Origin: Lethocerus indicus
Lineage: Eukaryota > Arthropoda > Insecta > Hemiptera > Belostomatidae
Direction of reading: 5' to 3'
DNA length: 64,000 bases
Assembly (NCBI GenBank): GCA_019843655.1
Contig: JACDQD010000112.1
Coordinates: 1 to 64,000 of the forward strand
The notes beneath the pieces are model-generated. The model saw only the letters and a list, made by a program, of their open reading frames with translations. It was not told the DNA's origin and ran no database searches. The position numbers and the translations under genes are program-made. Below are positions 1-12,700 of the stretch, in pieces (within the stretch, counting starts at the first letter, position 1; every line of letters starts with the position of its first letter).

Positions 1-266
1 TATATGTAATGTGCTACAATAAATCATATTTATACTTAATAAATAATTAATAAATTTCATTATTTTAGCGAAATAAAATGAATTTCAAAGTCAATAATAT
101 ATATATATATATATATATGAAATTGTGAAATAATAAATAACGAATATTTTAAATTAATTGAAATAGTATTCGTATTTCATTTTCTCCTTGTCCACATTCT
201 ATTGTATAATATAATGTGCTACAATAAATCCGATTTTACTTCAATAATATAATTAATAAATTTCAT

Positions 267-341
<75 letters not shown>

Positions 342-1100
342 TATCAGGAAAGAAGGGTTTCGGATAGCGAATAATAACGAGAAATATTATTAGAAGAATA
401 TTCGACAAATCAAAATAGAAGGTACGAATAAATTTATTTTTCTTTAAATACAAATACAACATCGATAGAAACAATGTACAAATAATGCATGTGTATATAG
501 ATATTATAATAAATTAATCACTCAACTGTTTACAATATCGAAAATTAATTTAAAATGGAAACCGACTTGGGTAGGACAATTGACTAAACATCCTTATTTC
601 TTTATACTATAACGTTGTACGATATCATATATATTAATATGAATGGAATCGAAACTTATTTTCTGTTCATATAATATCGGTCATCGCATCAATATCAATC
701 AATATTAATATATATTGACCCGTATCCTCCGTTGAATTGATTTAATCGAGATGGCTGCGCCGATTGCTTTAACACATCGTTTTATAGCGCAAATTTTCTA
801 CTGTAATATTATTTCGTCAATCGTCTTAATTAATCGGTATTGATCATAAAATAAATTTAAATATATTTGAATACAGTCCGATTTTGCGACCGGTACTGCC
901 GCCTGGCGTGATCCGCCAAATATTTGATCAAAGCTCCGTTTCAAAACAGTTTTCATCTTCGAAATTGTCAATTTGAATTCGCAAGAATTTTCCGCCGTCG
1001 ACTGCTAAATTACAATTGAATTTCGTACGGATCTCGTTTTTCGTTTTCAAATCGTATACGGTTTTCAGCTCGACACTCGAGCGTGGGCGAAACGTTAGAG
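1..1100. repeat. AT-rich flank with (TA)n and a 60-bp direct repeat
   Basis: (TA)n at 101-118 and 271-335. About 60 bp starting AATGTGCTACAATAAATC at 7-62 recurs at 213-269. No gene supported; the frame at 928-1143 runs into a family A arm. Confidence 0.7.
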
Positions 1101-2340
1101 GAGGTTTCGGCCGCTCGCCATCTTCAGTAGTCACTTTCGGCACTCCGGGGATGTTTTTCTTTGGGAGGGTGAGGGAGGGAGGGCTTCCTCTTTGAACTGT
1201 GAGAGTTCACTGACAGTTTCGAAAGTTTCTCCACAGTTCGTATACGAGTTCAAAGGTTAAGTTCAAATAATCAGGTCTCTGAACTATAGAGAAGAAATTG
1301 TTTACGGCCGTAAAATTAACGTTTCAGTAATAAAAAGGCGCTTTGATATAAAATCCAGGCGTCCGGCGACCTTCAGCTATGAAAATCTCAGGAGCGGAAG
1401 AAAAGAAAATTCAGGAGAGAACGAGTTTCAATCAATAACCTTGAGTTCTTGAGCTCAACTCAACAGGACAACAACACTGGCGATCGATCGGTAAGTAGCC
1501 CGTTTCGTTCAAACCTTTTGTACGACCGACTATAATCTGTCGGCTATAGGTGGACGTCTTCAGTAGTCACTTTCGGGGCTGACAGAGTGAACAGGCACGA
1601 GACGAAAAAAAACTTTAAAAGTGCCCTAGACAGTGACTGACACGCGGAGCCTCTGAAGACGGCAGAGAGGCCGAACCAGGGTCAGAGGTTGGGGCCGACC
1701 TCGCACTCTCACTTGTACTGTACAATTGGCGGACAGCAAGGCAAAAGTACAACAGGTGCGAGTCTAACAGACACCGCTACTGAAGACGGCGAGAGGCCGA
1801 ATAGGTCAAGAAGTTACAGAAACCGACCTCACTGCACTCATGTGTGCTGTACAATTGGCGGACAGCACGGCAAAAAATACAACAGGTGCGAGTCTAACGA
1901 ACAGCGCTCTGAAGACGGCGGTGAAATACCAGTCCGACGAAAGAAGACCGAACCGGGGTCAGAGAGTTAAGACGCAATTGGCGGACAGCACGGCAAAGTA
2001 CACAACAGGTGCAGTCTAACAGACAGCGCGCTACTGAAGACGGCGAAGGCCGAAATACCGGTCCGGCAGACCGAACCGGGGGTCAAGAGGACGAAGCCTG
2101 GTGGCGAGACAGCACGGCAAAGTACAAGTGCCAGTTCGGTCTTTCGCTGGACCGGAGTTTCGGCCGCTCGCCGTCTTCAGTAGCGCTCTGCGCGCCAGTC
2201 ACCGATTGTCGCTGTTCTGGACGTTCTTCTGGAGGCGTCCTGTCACCGCACCGTCGCTGTGTCAATTGGCGAGTGCTACTGAAGACGGCGAGCGGCCGAA
2301 AGACACGGGAGACGAGAAATCTATACGTGTAGAGGACAAC
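1100..2340. mobile_element. Cluster of family A palindromic element arms
   Basis: Repeated arms with core GCTCGCCGTCTTCAGTAGC or its reverse complement at about 1105, 1555, 1645, 1775, 1910, 2030, 2156 and 2276. The 2156-2305 piece is a near-complete short palindrome. Open frames across this block are not genes. Confidence 0.75.
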
Positions 2341-2527
2341 GTCAGTATTAGAACTGACACGTCAGTAGCGTACCCACGTTGGTGGGAATACCCCAATGTG
2401 GGGAAAAGCGTAATATCTCTGCTGTGCCAGAAAACATCGTTTATTTGTTCAGTCTTTCGTCGACATTCGCCATGGACGATTCATCGTACTCTCTCAGTGT
2501 TGGCGGCGAATTTCGCCCTCGCGACAA

Positions 2528-5500
2528 CAACGTAACAACAACAACAATCGGTGAGTACTGAACAACGCCTAATCTCACCTTACTTGGCGTCAGTTATCCC
2601 TATAAAACATTTTACGATCCGCCCGACAATAAGCACAAATCGCTACAACAACAACACGACAACAATCGGTGAGTACTGAACAGCCTAAATCTCCACGCCT
2701 TACTTGGCGTCAGTTATCCCTATAAAACATTTTACGATCCGCCCGACAATAAGCACAAATCGACAACAACGACAACAATCGGTGAGTACTGAACAACGCT
2801 AATCTCGCCTTACTTAGCGTCAGTTATCCCGTTTTACGATCCGCCCGACAATAAGCACAAATCGCACAACAACAACGACAACAATCGGTGGTACTGAACG
2901 CCTAATCTCCGCCTTATGGCGTCAGTTATCCCTATAAACATTTTCGATCCGCCCGACAATAAGCACAAATCGCGACAACAACGACAACAATCGGTGAGTA
3001 CTGAACAACGCCTAATCTCCGCCTTACTTAGCGTCAGTTATCCCTATAAAACATTTACGATCCGCCGACAATAAGCACAAATCGCAACAACAACGACAAC
3101 AATCGGTGAGTGAACAACGCCTAATCTCCCGCCTTACTTAGCGTCAGTTATCCTATAAAACATTTACGATCCGCCGACAATAAGCACAAATCGCAACAAC
3201 AACGACAACAATCGGTGAGTGAACAACGCCTAATCTCCCGCCTTACTTAGCGTCAGTTATCCTATAAAGCATTTTACGATCCGCCCGACAATAAGCACAA
3301 ATCGCGACAACAACAACGACAACAATCGGTGAGTACTGAACAACGCCTAATCTCCGCCTTACTTGGCGTCAGTTATCCCTAAACATTTTGATCCGCCCGA
3401 CAATAAGCACAAATCATAACAACAACGACAACAATCGGTGAGTACTGAACAACGCCTAATCTCCCGCCTTACCAGCGTCAGTTATCCCTATAAAACATTT
3501 TACAGATCCGCCGACAATAAGCACAAATCGCTACAACAACGACAACAATCGGTGAGTACTGAACAACGCCTAATCTCCGCCGCCCAGCGTCAGTTATCCC
3601 TATAATTTACGATCCGCCCGACAATAAGCACAAATCGCTACAACAACAACGACAACAATCGGTGAGTACTGAACAACGCCTAATCTCCCGCCTTAGCGTC
3701 AGTTATCCCTATAAAACATTTTACGATCCGCCCGACAATAAGCACATCGCTACAACAACAACGACAATCGGTGAGTACTGAACAACGCCTAATCTCCGCC
3801 TTACTTAGCGTCAGTTATCCCTATAAAACATTTTACGATCCGCCCGACAATAAGCACAAATCGCAGCAACAACAACGACAACAATCGGTGAGTACTGAAC
3901 AACGCCTAATCTCGCCTTACTTGGCGTCAGTTATCTATAAAACATTTTACGATCCGCCCGACAATAAGCACAAATCCGCTACAACAACGACAACAATCGG
4001 TGAGTACTGAACAACGCCTAATCTCCCGCCTTACTTAGCGTCAGTTATCCTATAAAACATTTTACGATCCGCGACAATAAGCACAAATCGCGACAACAAC
4101 AACGACAACAATCGGTGAGTACTGAACAACGCCTAATCTCCCGCCTTACTTAGCGTCAGTTATCCCTATAAACATTTTAAGATCCGCCCGACAATAGCAC
4201 AAATCGCGACAACAACGACAACAATCGGTGAGTACTGAACAACGCCTAATCTCCCTTACTTAGCGTCAGTTATCCTATAAACATTTTACGATCCGCCCGA
4301 CAATAAGCACAAATCGCAGCAACAACGACAACAATCGGTGAGTACTGAACAACGCCTAATCTCCGCCTTACTTAGCGTCAGTTATCCCTATAAACATTTT
4401 ACGATCCGCCCGACAATAAGCACAAATCGCAACAACAACGACAACAATCGGTGAGTACTGAACAACGCCTAATCTCCCGCCACTTAGCGTCAGTTATCCC
4501 TATAAAACATTTACGATCCGCCCGACAATAAGCACAAATCGCGACAACAACGACAACAATCGGTGAGTACTGAACGCCTAATCTCCCGCCTTGCTTAGCG
4601 TCAGTTATCCCTATAAAACATTTTACGATCCGCCCGACAATAAGCACAAATACAACAACAACGACAACAATCGGTGAGTACTGAACAACGCCTAATCTCC
4701 GCCTTACTTAGCGTCAGTTATCCCTATAAAATTTTACGATCCGCCCGACAATAAGCACAAATCGCAACAACAACAACGACAACAATCGGTGAGTACTGAA
4801 CAACGCCTAATCTCCCGCCTTACTTAGCGTCAGTTATCCCTATAAAACATTTGATCCGCCCGACAATAAGCACAAATCGCGACAACAACGACAACAATCG
4901 GTGAGTACTGAACAACGCCTAATCTCCCGCCTTACTTAGCGTCAGTTATCCCTATAAAAATTTTACGATCCGCCCGACAATAAGCACAAATCGCAACAAC
5001 AACGACAACAATCGGTGAGTACTGAACAACGCCTAATCTCCCGCCTTACTTAGCGTCAGTTATCCCTATAAAACATTTTACGATCCGCCCGACAATAAGC
5101 ACAAATCGCGACAACAACGACAATCGGTGAGTACTGAACAACGCCTAATCTCCCGCCTTACTTAGCGTCAGTTATCCTATAAAACATTTTACGATCCGCC
5201 CGACAATAAGCACAAATCGCTACAACAACAACGACAACAATCGGTGAGTACTGAACAACGCCTAATCTCCGCCTTACTTAGCGTCAGTTATCCTATAAAA
5301 CATTTTACGATCCGCCCGACAATAAGCAAAATCGACAACAACAACGACAACAATCGGTGAGTGAACAACGCCTAATCTCCCGCCTTACTTAGCGTCAGTT
5401 ATCCCTATAAAACATTTTACGATCCGCCCGACAATAAGCACAAATCGCACAACAACAACGACAACAATCGGTGAGTACTGAACAACGCCTAATCTCCGCC

Positions 5501-8278
5501 TTACTTAGCGTCAGTTATCCCTATAAAACATTTTACGATCCGCCCGACAATAAGCACAAATCGCGACAACAAACGACAACAATCGGTGAGTACTGAACAA
5601 CGCCTAATCTCCCGCCTTACTTAGCGTCAGTTATCCCTATAAAACATTTTACGATCCGCCCGACAAAAGCTACAACAATCGACAACGATCGGTGAGTACG
5701 ACAACATCGGTGATGCTGATCACACGCCTTCTCTACTACTTAGCGTCAGTTATCCCTATAAACATTTTACGATCCGCCCGACAATAAGCACAAATCGCGA
5801 CAACAACAACGACAACAATCGGTGAGTACTGAACAACGCCTAATCTCCGCCTTAGCGTCAGTTATCCCTATACATTTTACGATCCGCCCGACAATAAGCA
5901 CAAATCGCTACAACAACAACGACAACAATCGGTGAGTACTGAACAACGCCTAATCTCCCGCCTTACTTAGCGTCAGTTATCCCTATAAACATTTTACGAT
6001 CCGCCCGACAATAAGCACAAATCGCTACAACAACAACGACAACAATCGGTGAGTACTGAACAACGCCTAATCTCCCGCCTTACTTAGCGTCAGTTATCCC
6101 TATAAAATTTTACGATCCGCCCGACAATAGCACAAATCGCGACAACAACAACGACAACAATCGGTGAGTACTGAACAACGCCTAATCTCCCGCCTTACTT
6201 AGCGTCAGTTATCCCTATAAACATTTTACGATCCGCCCGACAATAAGCACAAATCGCGACAACAACAACGACAACAATCGGTGAGTACTGAACAACGCCT
6301 AATCTCCCGCCTTACTTAGCGTCAGTTATCCCTATAAACATTTTACGATCCGCCCGACAATAAGCACAAATCGCGACAACAACAACGACAACAATCGGTG
6401 AGTACTGAACAACGCCTAATCTCCCGCCTTACTTAGCGTCAGTTATCCCTATAAAACATTTTACGATCCGCCCGACAATAAGCACAAATCGCTACAACAA
6501 CAACGACAACAATCGGTGAGTACTGAACAACGCCTAATCTCCCGCCTTACTTAGCGTCAGTTATCCCTATAAAACATTTTACGATCCGCCCGACAATAAG
6601 CACAAATCGCAACAACAACTACAACAATCGGTGAGTACTGAACAACGCCTAATCTCCCGCCTTACAGCGTCAGTTATCCTATAAAATTTTAAGATCCGCC
6701 CGACAATAAGCACAAATCGCACAACAACAACGACAACAATCGGTGAGTACTGAACAACGCCTAATCTCCCGCCTTACTTAGCGTCAGTTATCCCTATAAA
6801 ACATTTTAGATCCGCCCGTGGCGGCAAAATCGCGACAACAACAACGACAACAATCGGTGAGTACTGAACAACGCCTAATCTCCCGCCTTACTTAGCGTCA
6901 GTTATCCCTATAAAACATTTTACGATCCGCCCGACAATAAGCACAAATCGCAACAACAACAACGACAACAATCGGTGAGTACTGAACAACGCCTAATCTC
7001 CCGCCTTACTTAGCGTCAGTTATCCCTATAAAACATTTTACGATCCGCCCGACAATAAGCACAAATCGCAACAACAACGCCGACAACAACAACAATCGGT
7101 GAGTACTGAACATCGCCTAATCTCCCGCCTTACTTAGCGTCAGTTATCCCGAAAAATTTAACGATCCGCCCGACAATAAGCACAAATCGCTACAACAACA
7201 ACGACAACAATCGGTGAGTACTGAACAACGCCTAATCTCCGCCTTACTTAGCGTCAGTTATCCCTATAAAACATTTTAGATCCGCCCGACAATAAGCACA
7301 AATCGCTACAACAACGACAACAATCGGTGAGTACTGAACAACGCCTAATCTCCCGCCTTGCGTCAGTTATCCCTATAAACATTTTACGATCCGCCCGACA
7401 ATAAGCACAAATCGCTACAACAACAACGACAACAATCGGTGAGTACTGAACAACGCCTAATCTCCCGCCTTACTTAGCGTCAGTTATCCCTATAAAACAT
7501 TTTACGATCCGCCCGACAATAAGCACAAATCGCAACAACAACAACAACAATCGGTGAGTACTGAACAACGCCTAATCTCCCGCCTTACTTAGCGTCAGTT
7601 ATCCCTATAAACATTTACGATCCGCCCGACAATAAGCACAAATCGCTACAACAACAACAACAACAACAATCGGTGGTGATGTACGAACAACGCCTAATCT
7701 CCGCCTTACTTAGCGTCAGTTATCCCTATAAAACATTTTACGATCCGCCCGACAATAAGCACAAATCGCTACAACAACGACAACAATCGGTGAGTACTGA
7801 ACAACGCCTAATCTCCCGCCTTACTTAGCGTCAGTTATCCCTATAAAACATTTTAAGATCCGCCCGACAATAAGCACAAATCGCTACAACAACGACAACA
7901 ATCGGTGAGTACTGAACAACGCCTAATCTCCCGCCTTACTTAGCGTCAGTTATCCCTATAAACATTTTACGATCCGCCCGACAATAGCACAAATCGCTAC
8001 AACAACAACGACAACAATCGGTGAGTACTGAACAACGCCTAATCTCCCGCCTTACTTAGCGTCAGTTATCCCTATAAACATTTTACGATCCGCCCGACAA
8101 TAAGCACAAATCGCGACAACAACGACAACAATCGGTGAGTACTGAACAACGCCTAATCTCCGCCTTACTTAGCGTCAGTTATCCCTATAAAACATTTTAC
8201 GATCCGCCCGACAATAAGCACAAATCGCTACAACAACAACAACAATCGGTGAGTACTGAACAACGCCTAATCTCTAAT
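2528..8278. repeat. ~118-bp satellite, about 50 tandem copies
   Basis: Unit of about 110-119 bp: an (ACA/ACG)n microsatellite core, ATCGGTGAGTACTGAAC, CCGCCTTACTTAGCGTCAG, TTATCCCTATAAAACATTT, CGATCCGCCCGACAATAAGC. Example GGTGAGTAC positions are 6397 and 6515. Units differ mainly by 1-5-base indels. No gene inside. Confidence 0.95.
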
Positions 8279-8289
8279 CTTATTTTATT

Positions 8290-9330
8290 ATTTAAAGAAT
8301 AATGAAAAATATTCAGTTTAATTACCGGGTTTGTCGCTGAAAGTTTTGATATTATCAGCCCGATAATGGAGAAAATCGATTTATTTCCTTATCATACTCC
8401 ACTAATCATTTTTAGTACTATAAATAATGCGAGAGTCGGTTTTGGAAAATCGAAAATCGGATACTCGGGGCCGAATTCTGCTTCTACGATTTGGAATAAA
8501 TTTCGTCAATAGACGCCATATTTTCGGTCTATATACAGACTGAGTGGTATTCGAGTGTAATGTATATAAATACTAAAGCCCCCTGTATAATAAATTGTAC
8601 ATAATTTCAGCCGGTCCGTTCTGTATATATCTGTCGAATTCAAGTTGTTACCTCCGGTTATGGTCTAAGCGGCGGGTACATAAAGTCAGTTATCAGTCTG
8701 TATACTGATAATGACGCGTGTATAAAACCACTCCTCGAATTATTGACTCGAACGTCTCGCGTCCAACGTCCTCTTTAAGCCGGCAAACGGAACGCCCTTT
8801 TCATCGGCGTTGTTTGAACAATGACTATACGATTCGTTGTCGTCACTGCTGCTGCGTTGGGCGTTGTTCCGTCCAGCACTCGTAGACGGTTTTTTTATGA
8901 CCTTTTTATTGTGTACAATCACCCAAGGGCTGAGAAGATCTCCAGGATGGGTAAGAAGGGAGGAAGGGACTGACACTGAGTGGATTGGGATGAAGAGTCA
9001 GGAACAGGACTTCGGGAACCGGGACTTTGGGACTTGGTCGACTGTCGGTATGTTGAGGAACATACCCTGGAAGGATTAAGGAGGTACGGGACTTTCGACT
9101 GAAATCTGTTACTTGAGGTCAATTTCGATGTCCGTTATCAGTAAGTGGCCTAAATTGTCCAAATTTTTCCGTTTTAAGTCGGATCCGGGCGGGTAGTTTT
9201 TAGAATTAAATTCTTTGACTCCGAAATCGATCTATTCCCGGATGACGTTCGAGGAATGGAGGAAATTTCGTTTGATCTATCGTAATTGTTCCGTTATTGT
9301 TCGAGCCCAATCGTCCGACCGGTTCGAAGG
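8290..9330. other. Mostly unique DNA plus a dispersed repeat
   Basis: 8.29-8.94 kb looks unique. 8.94-9.09 kb holds a dispersed repeat (GACTGTCGGTATGTTGAGG) that recurs inverted near 14.86-15.06 kb and in part near 40.3 kb. Short open frames on both strands at 8740-9122 have no recognised product. Confidence 0.5.
8719..8732 (+). promoter_or_regulatory. Possible TATA box upstream of GPCR A
   Basis: GTGTATAAAACC in non-repetitive DNA, followed about 30 bp on by ordinary sequence. It is the only TATAAA outside satellites upstream of GPCR A that I would consider, but it lies 3.8 kb from the first exon found, so the link is speculative. Confidence 0.15.
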
Positions 9331-9339
9331 GTCGGACAA

Positions 9340-10400
9340 AAAATGAGGTTTAGGCCCGAAATCGGCCAAAAATGCGGTTCATAGGTCAAATATGGTTTCA
9401 GGCCCAAAAATGCGGTTTATAGGTCCAGAAATATGGTTTCAGGCCCAAAATGCGGTTTATAGGTCCAGAAATAGGGTTTTCAGGCGAAATGCGGTTTATA
9501 GGTCCAGAAGATAGGGTTTCAGGCGCAAAAATGCAGATTTTAGGTCCAAATTGGTCTGGTCTGCGGTTTATAGGTACAGAAATGTGGTTTTAGGCGAAAA
9601 TGCGGTTTTAGGCGCAGAATAGGACCAAAAATGTGGTTTTAGGCGCAAAAATGCGGTTTTTAGGTCAAAATTGGTTTTAGGCCCGAAAATGCGGTTTAGG
9701 GAATAGATTGCAGAGTAGGTTTAGGCCCGAATTGGGGTTTTAGTCCAAAATGGGTTTTAGGCCAAAATGTGGTTTTAGGGCCAAAAATGCGTTTATAGGC
9801 AAAATACGGTTTTAGGTCCAAAAATATAGTTTTAGGCTCAAAATGCGCTTTTAGGTCAAAATATGGTTTTAGGTCCAAAATGCGGTTTTTAGGTTCAAAT
9901 GCTGTTTTAGGCCCAAATTTGGGGTTTGGAAATGCAGTTTTAGGCGCAAATTGGCTGAAAATGCGGTTTAGGCCCAAATTAGGGTTTTAGGCCAGAAAAT
10001 GCAGTTTTTAAGCGAAAATTGTGGTCCAAAAATGGTTTTAGCCTAAATTGGGTTCAAGCCAAAAATGCGGTTTTAGGCCCAAATTGGGGTTTTAGGCCCA
10101 GAATGATTTGGCCCTGAAATGTGTTTTAGGTTCAAAATGCGGTTTTAGGGCCAAAATAATATTTTGGCCCGAAAATGCTGTTTAGGTAGTATTCAAAAAA
10201 TGCTGTTTTGGCCAATCTTTTTTAGGCGCAAAATTATAAAAATGCGGTTTTAGGCCCAAATTGAATAAAAATGCGGTTTTAGGCCCAAAAATGCGATTTT
10301 AGGCCGTCTGATCTTGAATAAAAAATGTTTTCGGAAGGTCGAAATGTGGTTTTAGGCGAAAATGTTGTTTAGGCGCAAAAGTCGGACCGAAAATTCAATT
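9340..10400. repeat. Degenerate ~20-bp TTTTAGGCCCAAAAATGCGG array
   Basis: Imperfect tandem units in + orientation. Flanked by two related ~100-bp segments containing ATGACGTTCGAGGAAT at 9228-9330 and 10438-10550. Unique-looking DNA continues to about 11.18 kb with no supported gene. Confidence 0.85.
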
Positions 10401-11179
10401 GTTCGGCGCAAAATCAATGGCCAAACCGGCACCAAAAGGTATTCCCGTATGACGTTCGAGGAATTCCGGATGGGGATAATACGAGGAGAAATCCCGACTG
10501 ATCGTAATTGTTTCGTAATTGTTGAGCGCCCGATCCGTCCGACCGGTCCATTGAGGATTTTCCCGACATAAACCTGGAAGAAAAACAGAAAACTCTGGTT
10601 TTCTGGCGAAACGCCAGACGATTCGGACAGTGACTGTGACTCGATGACCGGAACAGGATGTGAACGTCACATCGCTCGTGACATATTTTCCGTTCACGCT
10701 ATCGACGACGATAAGTTGTTGCAGGCCGGTCATTTCTGACAGAAAACCGGAAAAAGACCGGTTTCAGCCGTTCGGGTTTTCCATTTCGTTTTCCAACAAT
10801 TTGCAATTTTCGACGACGATCGGCGAACGACACGAAAACTGGAAAAAGTTTCAGAAAATACTCGGACCCCGATAATAAGTCGGCGCCGAAAGTGTTTTCG
10901 AGTGAAATTTAATATCGTCGACGATTTTTTAAATATAAGAAACGGGCGTTTCGGAATTATCTCGAACGTTTTATCTGGCGGTTCGGTAAACATTGAGAAA
11001 CCGCTTGAGATACAAAAATTAACGAAAACCCATTGAACGTTATTAAACTTTCAGCCGTATTTAGTGTAGAGGCGGCTAAATATTATTTTCAATTTAAAAA
11101 TAAAATAATCTAACGGTATAATTTACATACTGATAGACAGTTGTTGGCGGTCTACAATTTTACGTAGAGGTTTGATACC

Positions 11180-12095
11180 CGTTTTGTGTTCAGCGACGGG
11201 GCTGTGGAATAACCCGTAGATTTCGTGTGTTTCGGCCGCTCGCCGTCTTCAGTAGCGCTGTGTCAGTCACTTTTGGCACTTTGTCGGTATTTTAGGCGCA
11301 AAATCGGCCCGAAAATGCGGTTTTAGGCCCAAAAAAGCTCTGTTCCCAGGCGCGTGATTGGCCCGAAAATGCGGTTTCTAGGCCCAAAAATACGGTTTCT
11401 AGGCTCGAATTGCGGTTTTTAGGCCCAAAAATTTGGTTTCTAGGCCAAAAAATGTGGTTTCTAGGCCCAAAAATGCTGACTCTAGGCTCAAAAATGCGGT
11501 TCCTAGGCCCAAAAATGCGGTCTCTAGGCTCAAAAATGCGGTCTCTAGGCTCATAAATGCGGTTTCTAGGCCCAAAAATGCGGTTTCTAGGCTCAAAAAT
11601 GCGGTTTCTAGGCCCAAAAATGCGGTCTCTAGGCCCAAAATGCGGTCTCTAGGCTCATAAATGCGGTTACTAGGCCCAAAAATGCTGTCTCTAGGCTCAA
11701 AAATGCGGTCTCTAGGCCCGAAAATGCGGTTTCTAGGCCCAAAAATGCGGTTTCTAGGCCCTAAAATGCGGTTTTTAGGCCCAAAAATGCGGTTTTAAGG
11801 CGAAAAATAGGCCCAAAATAAGGTTTCTAGGCGCAAAATCAGCCAAAAATTGCAGTTTTTAGGTCCCAACATTTCCCTGTATTTTAGGAATGCGGGTTTT
11901 AGGCCCAAAAAAGTTGTTCTCAGGCGCGTAATTGGCCCAAAAATGCGGTTTCTAGGCTCAAATTGCGGTTTTTAGGCCCAAAAATGCGGTTTTAAGGCGA
12001 AAAATAGGCCCCAAAATATGGTTTTTAGGCGCAAAATCAGCCAAAAATTGCAGTTTTTAGGCCCCAACATCTGCATTTTAGGACCCAACTTCACG
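11180..12095. repeat. Family A left arm followed by a TTTCTAGGCCCAAAAATGCGG-type array
   Basis: 11180-11290 has GGAATAACCCGTAGATTTCG and then the family A core. 11290-12090 is a regular ~20-bp array. No right arm was found at the far end. Confidence 0.8.
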
Positions 12096-12514
12096 ACAGA
12101 CAACAACCAAAAGACCAAAAATTTCTGTTTTATTCAAAAATGTTCGCATATTTGGAGCATACTGAGGTTAAAATATAACCAGCACATTTTATTTATTTGA
12201 TACATTTTGAATCACGTGGCCACTTCCTTATTGGGCGTCTATATGGCTGGATATCGTTAATTTATGATGTGTTAAAACTTTTTTCCTTTTGTAAGGCAAA
12301 CTTTCCCCTAACTTAATAAAAAAAAAAAAACTACTTCGCCTAGTTGTAATGTCAATAGATGGCCAATTGTAATTTTCTTTATATCCAGAATTGACTTTCT
12401 CGCCAACGAACCACCGTTTCGCCGCGGCGGCTGGCCTCAGGGTTGGCAGCACTGGGCGCTCAACGAACGTCTCCGGCCGTTCGCTTTTTTCACAGTCGTC
12501 TTGTCCAATTGCAG

Positions 12515-12700
12515 ATGCGACCGCCGATGTCCGGCCAATCTTATCCGTCGATCTCCAAGTGTTGTCCCTTTTGGGGGCGGGTCTTTCGACGCCGACAACA
12601 GGACTTGCGTCCAATCGGTCATCCAGTTCGAGCCAGAATTCACAGGACCCCAACCGGACGAAGTGGACCTAATCATAGGTCTCAACTGCGACGGCGGAAG
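12515..12700 (+). CDS. GPCR A exon 2: N-terminal cysteine-rich ectodomain (frameshifted)
   Basis: Begins after an ATTGCAG acceptor shared with the paralog and ends at GGAAG|GTAATT (phase 2). ISKCCPF is read in one frame and FDADNRTCVQSV onward in the next, so a single extra T in CCCTTTTGGGGG breaks the frame. The 5' end also fits the paralog's splice phase poorly, so a second small indel upstream of ISKCC is possible. Confidence 0.75.

Noticed and set aside
2528..8278. Regular repeats suggestive of a CRISPR array
   Set aside because: Units are contiguous with no unique spacers, the context is a eukaryotic gene region, and there are no cas genes.
8740..9122. Short unique open frames on both strands, one Ser/Asn-rich (78 codons, minus), one hydrophobic (80 codons, plus)
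   Set aside because: No domain, no supporting splice partners, and the right part is a dispersed repeat; possible missing first exon of GPCR A was considered but no signal peptide or phase match was seen.
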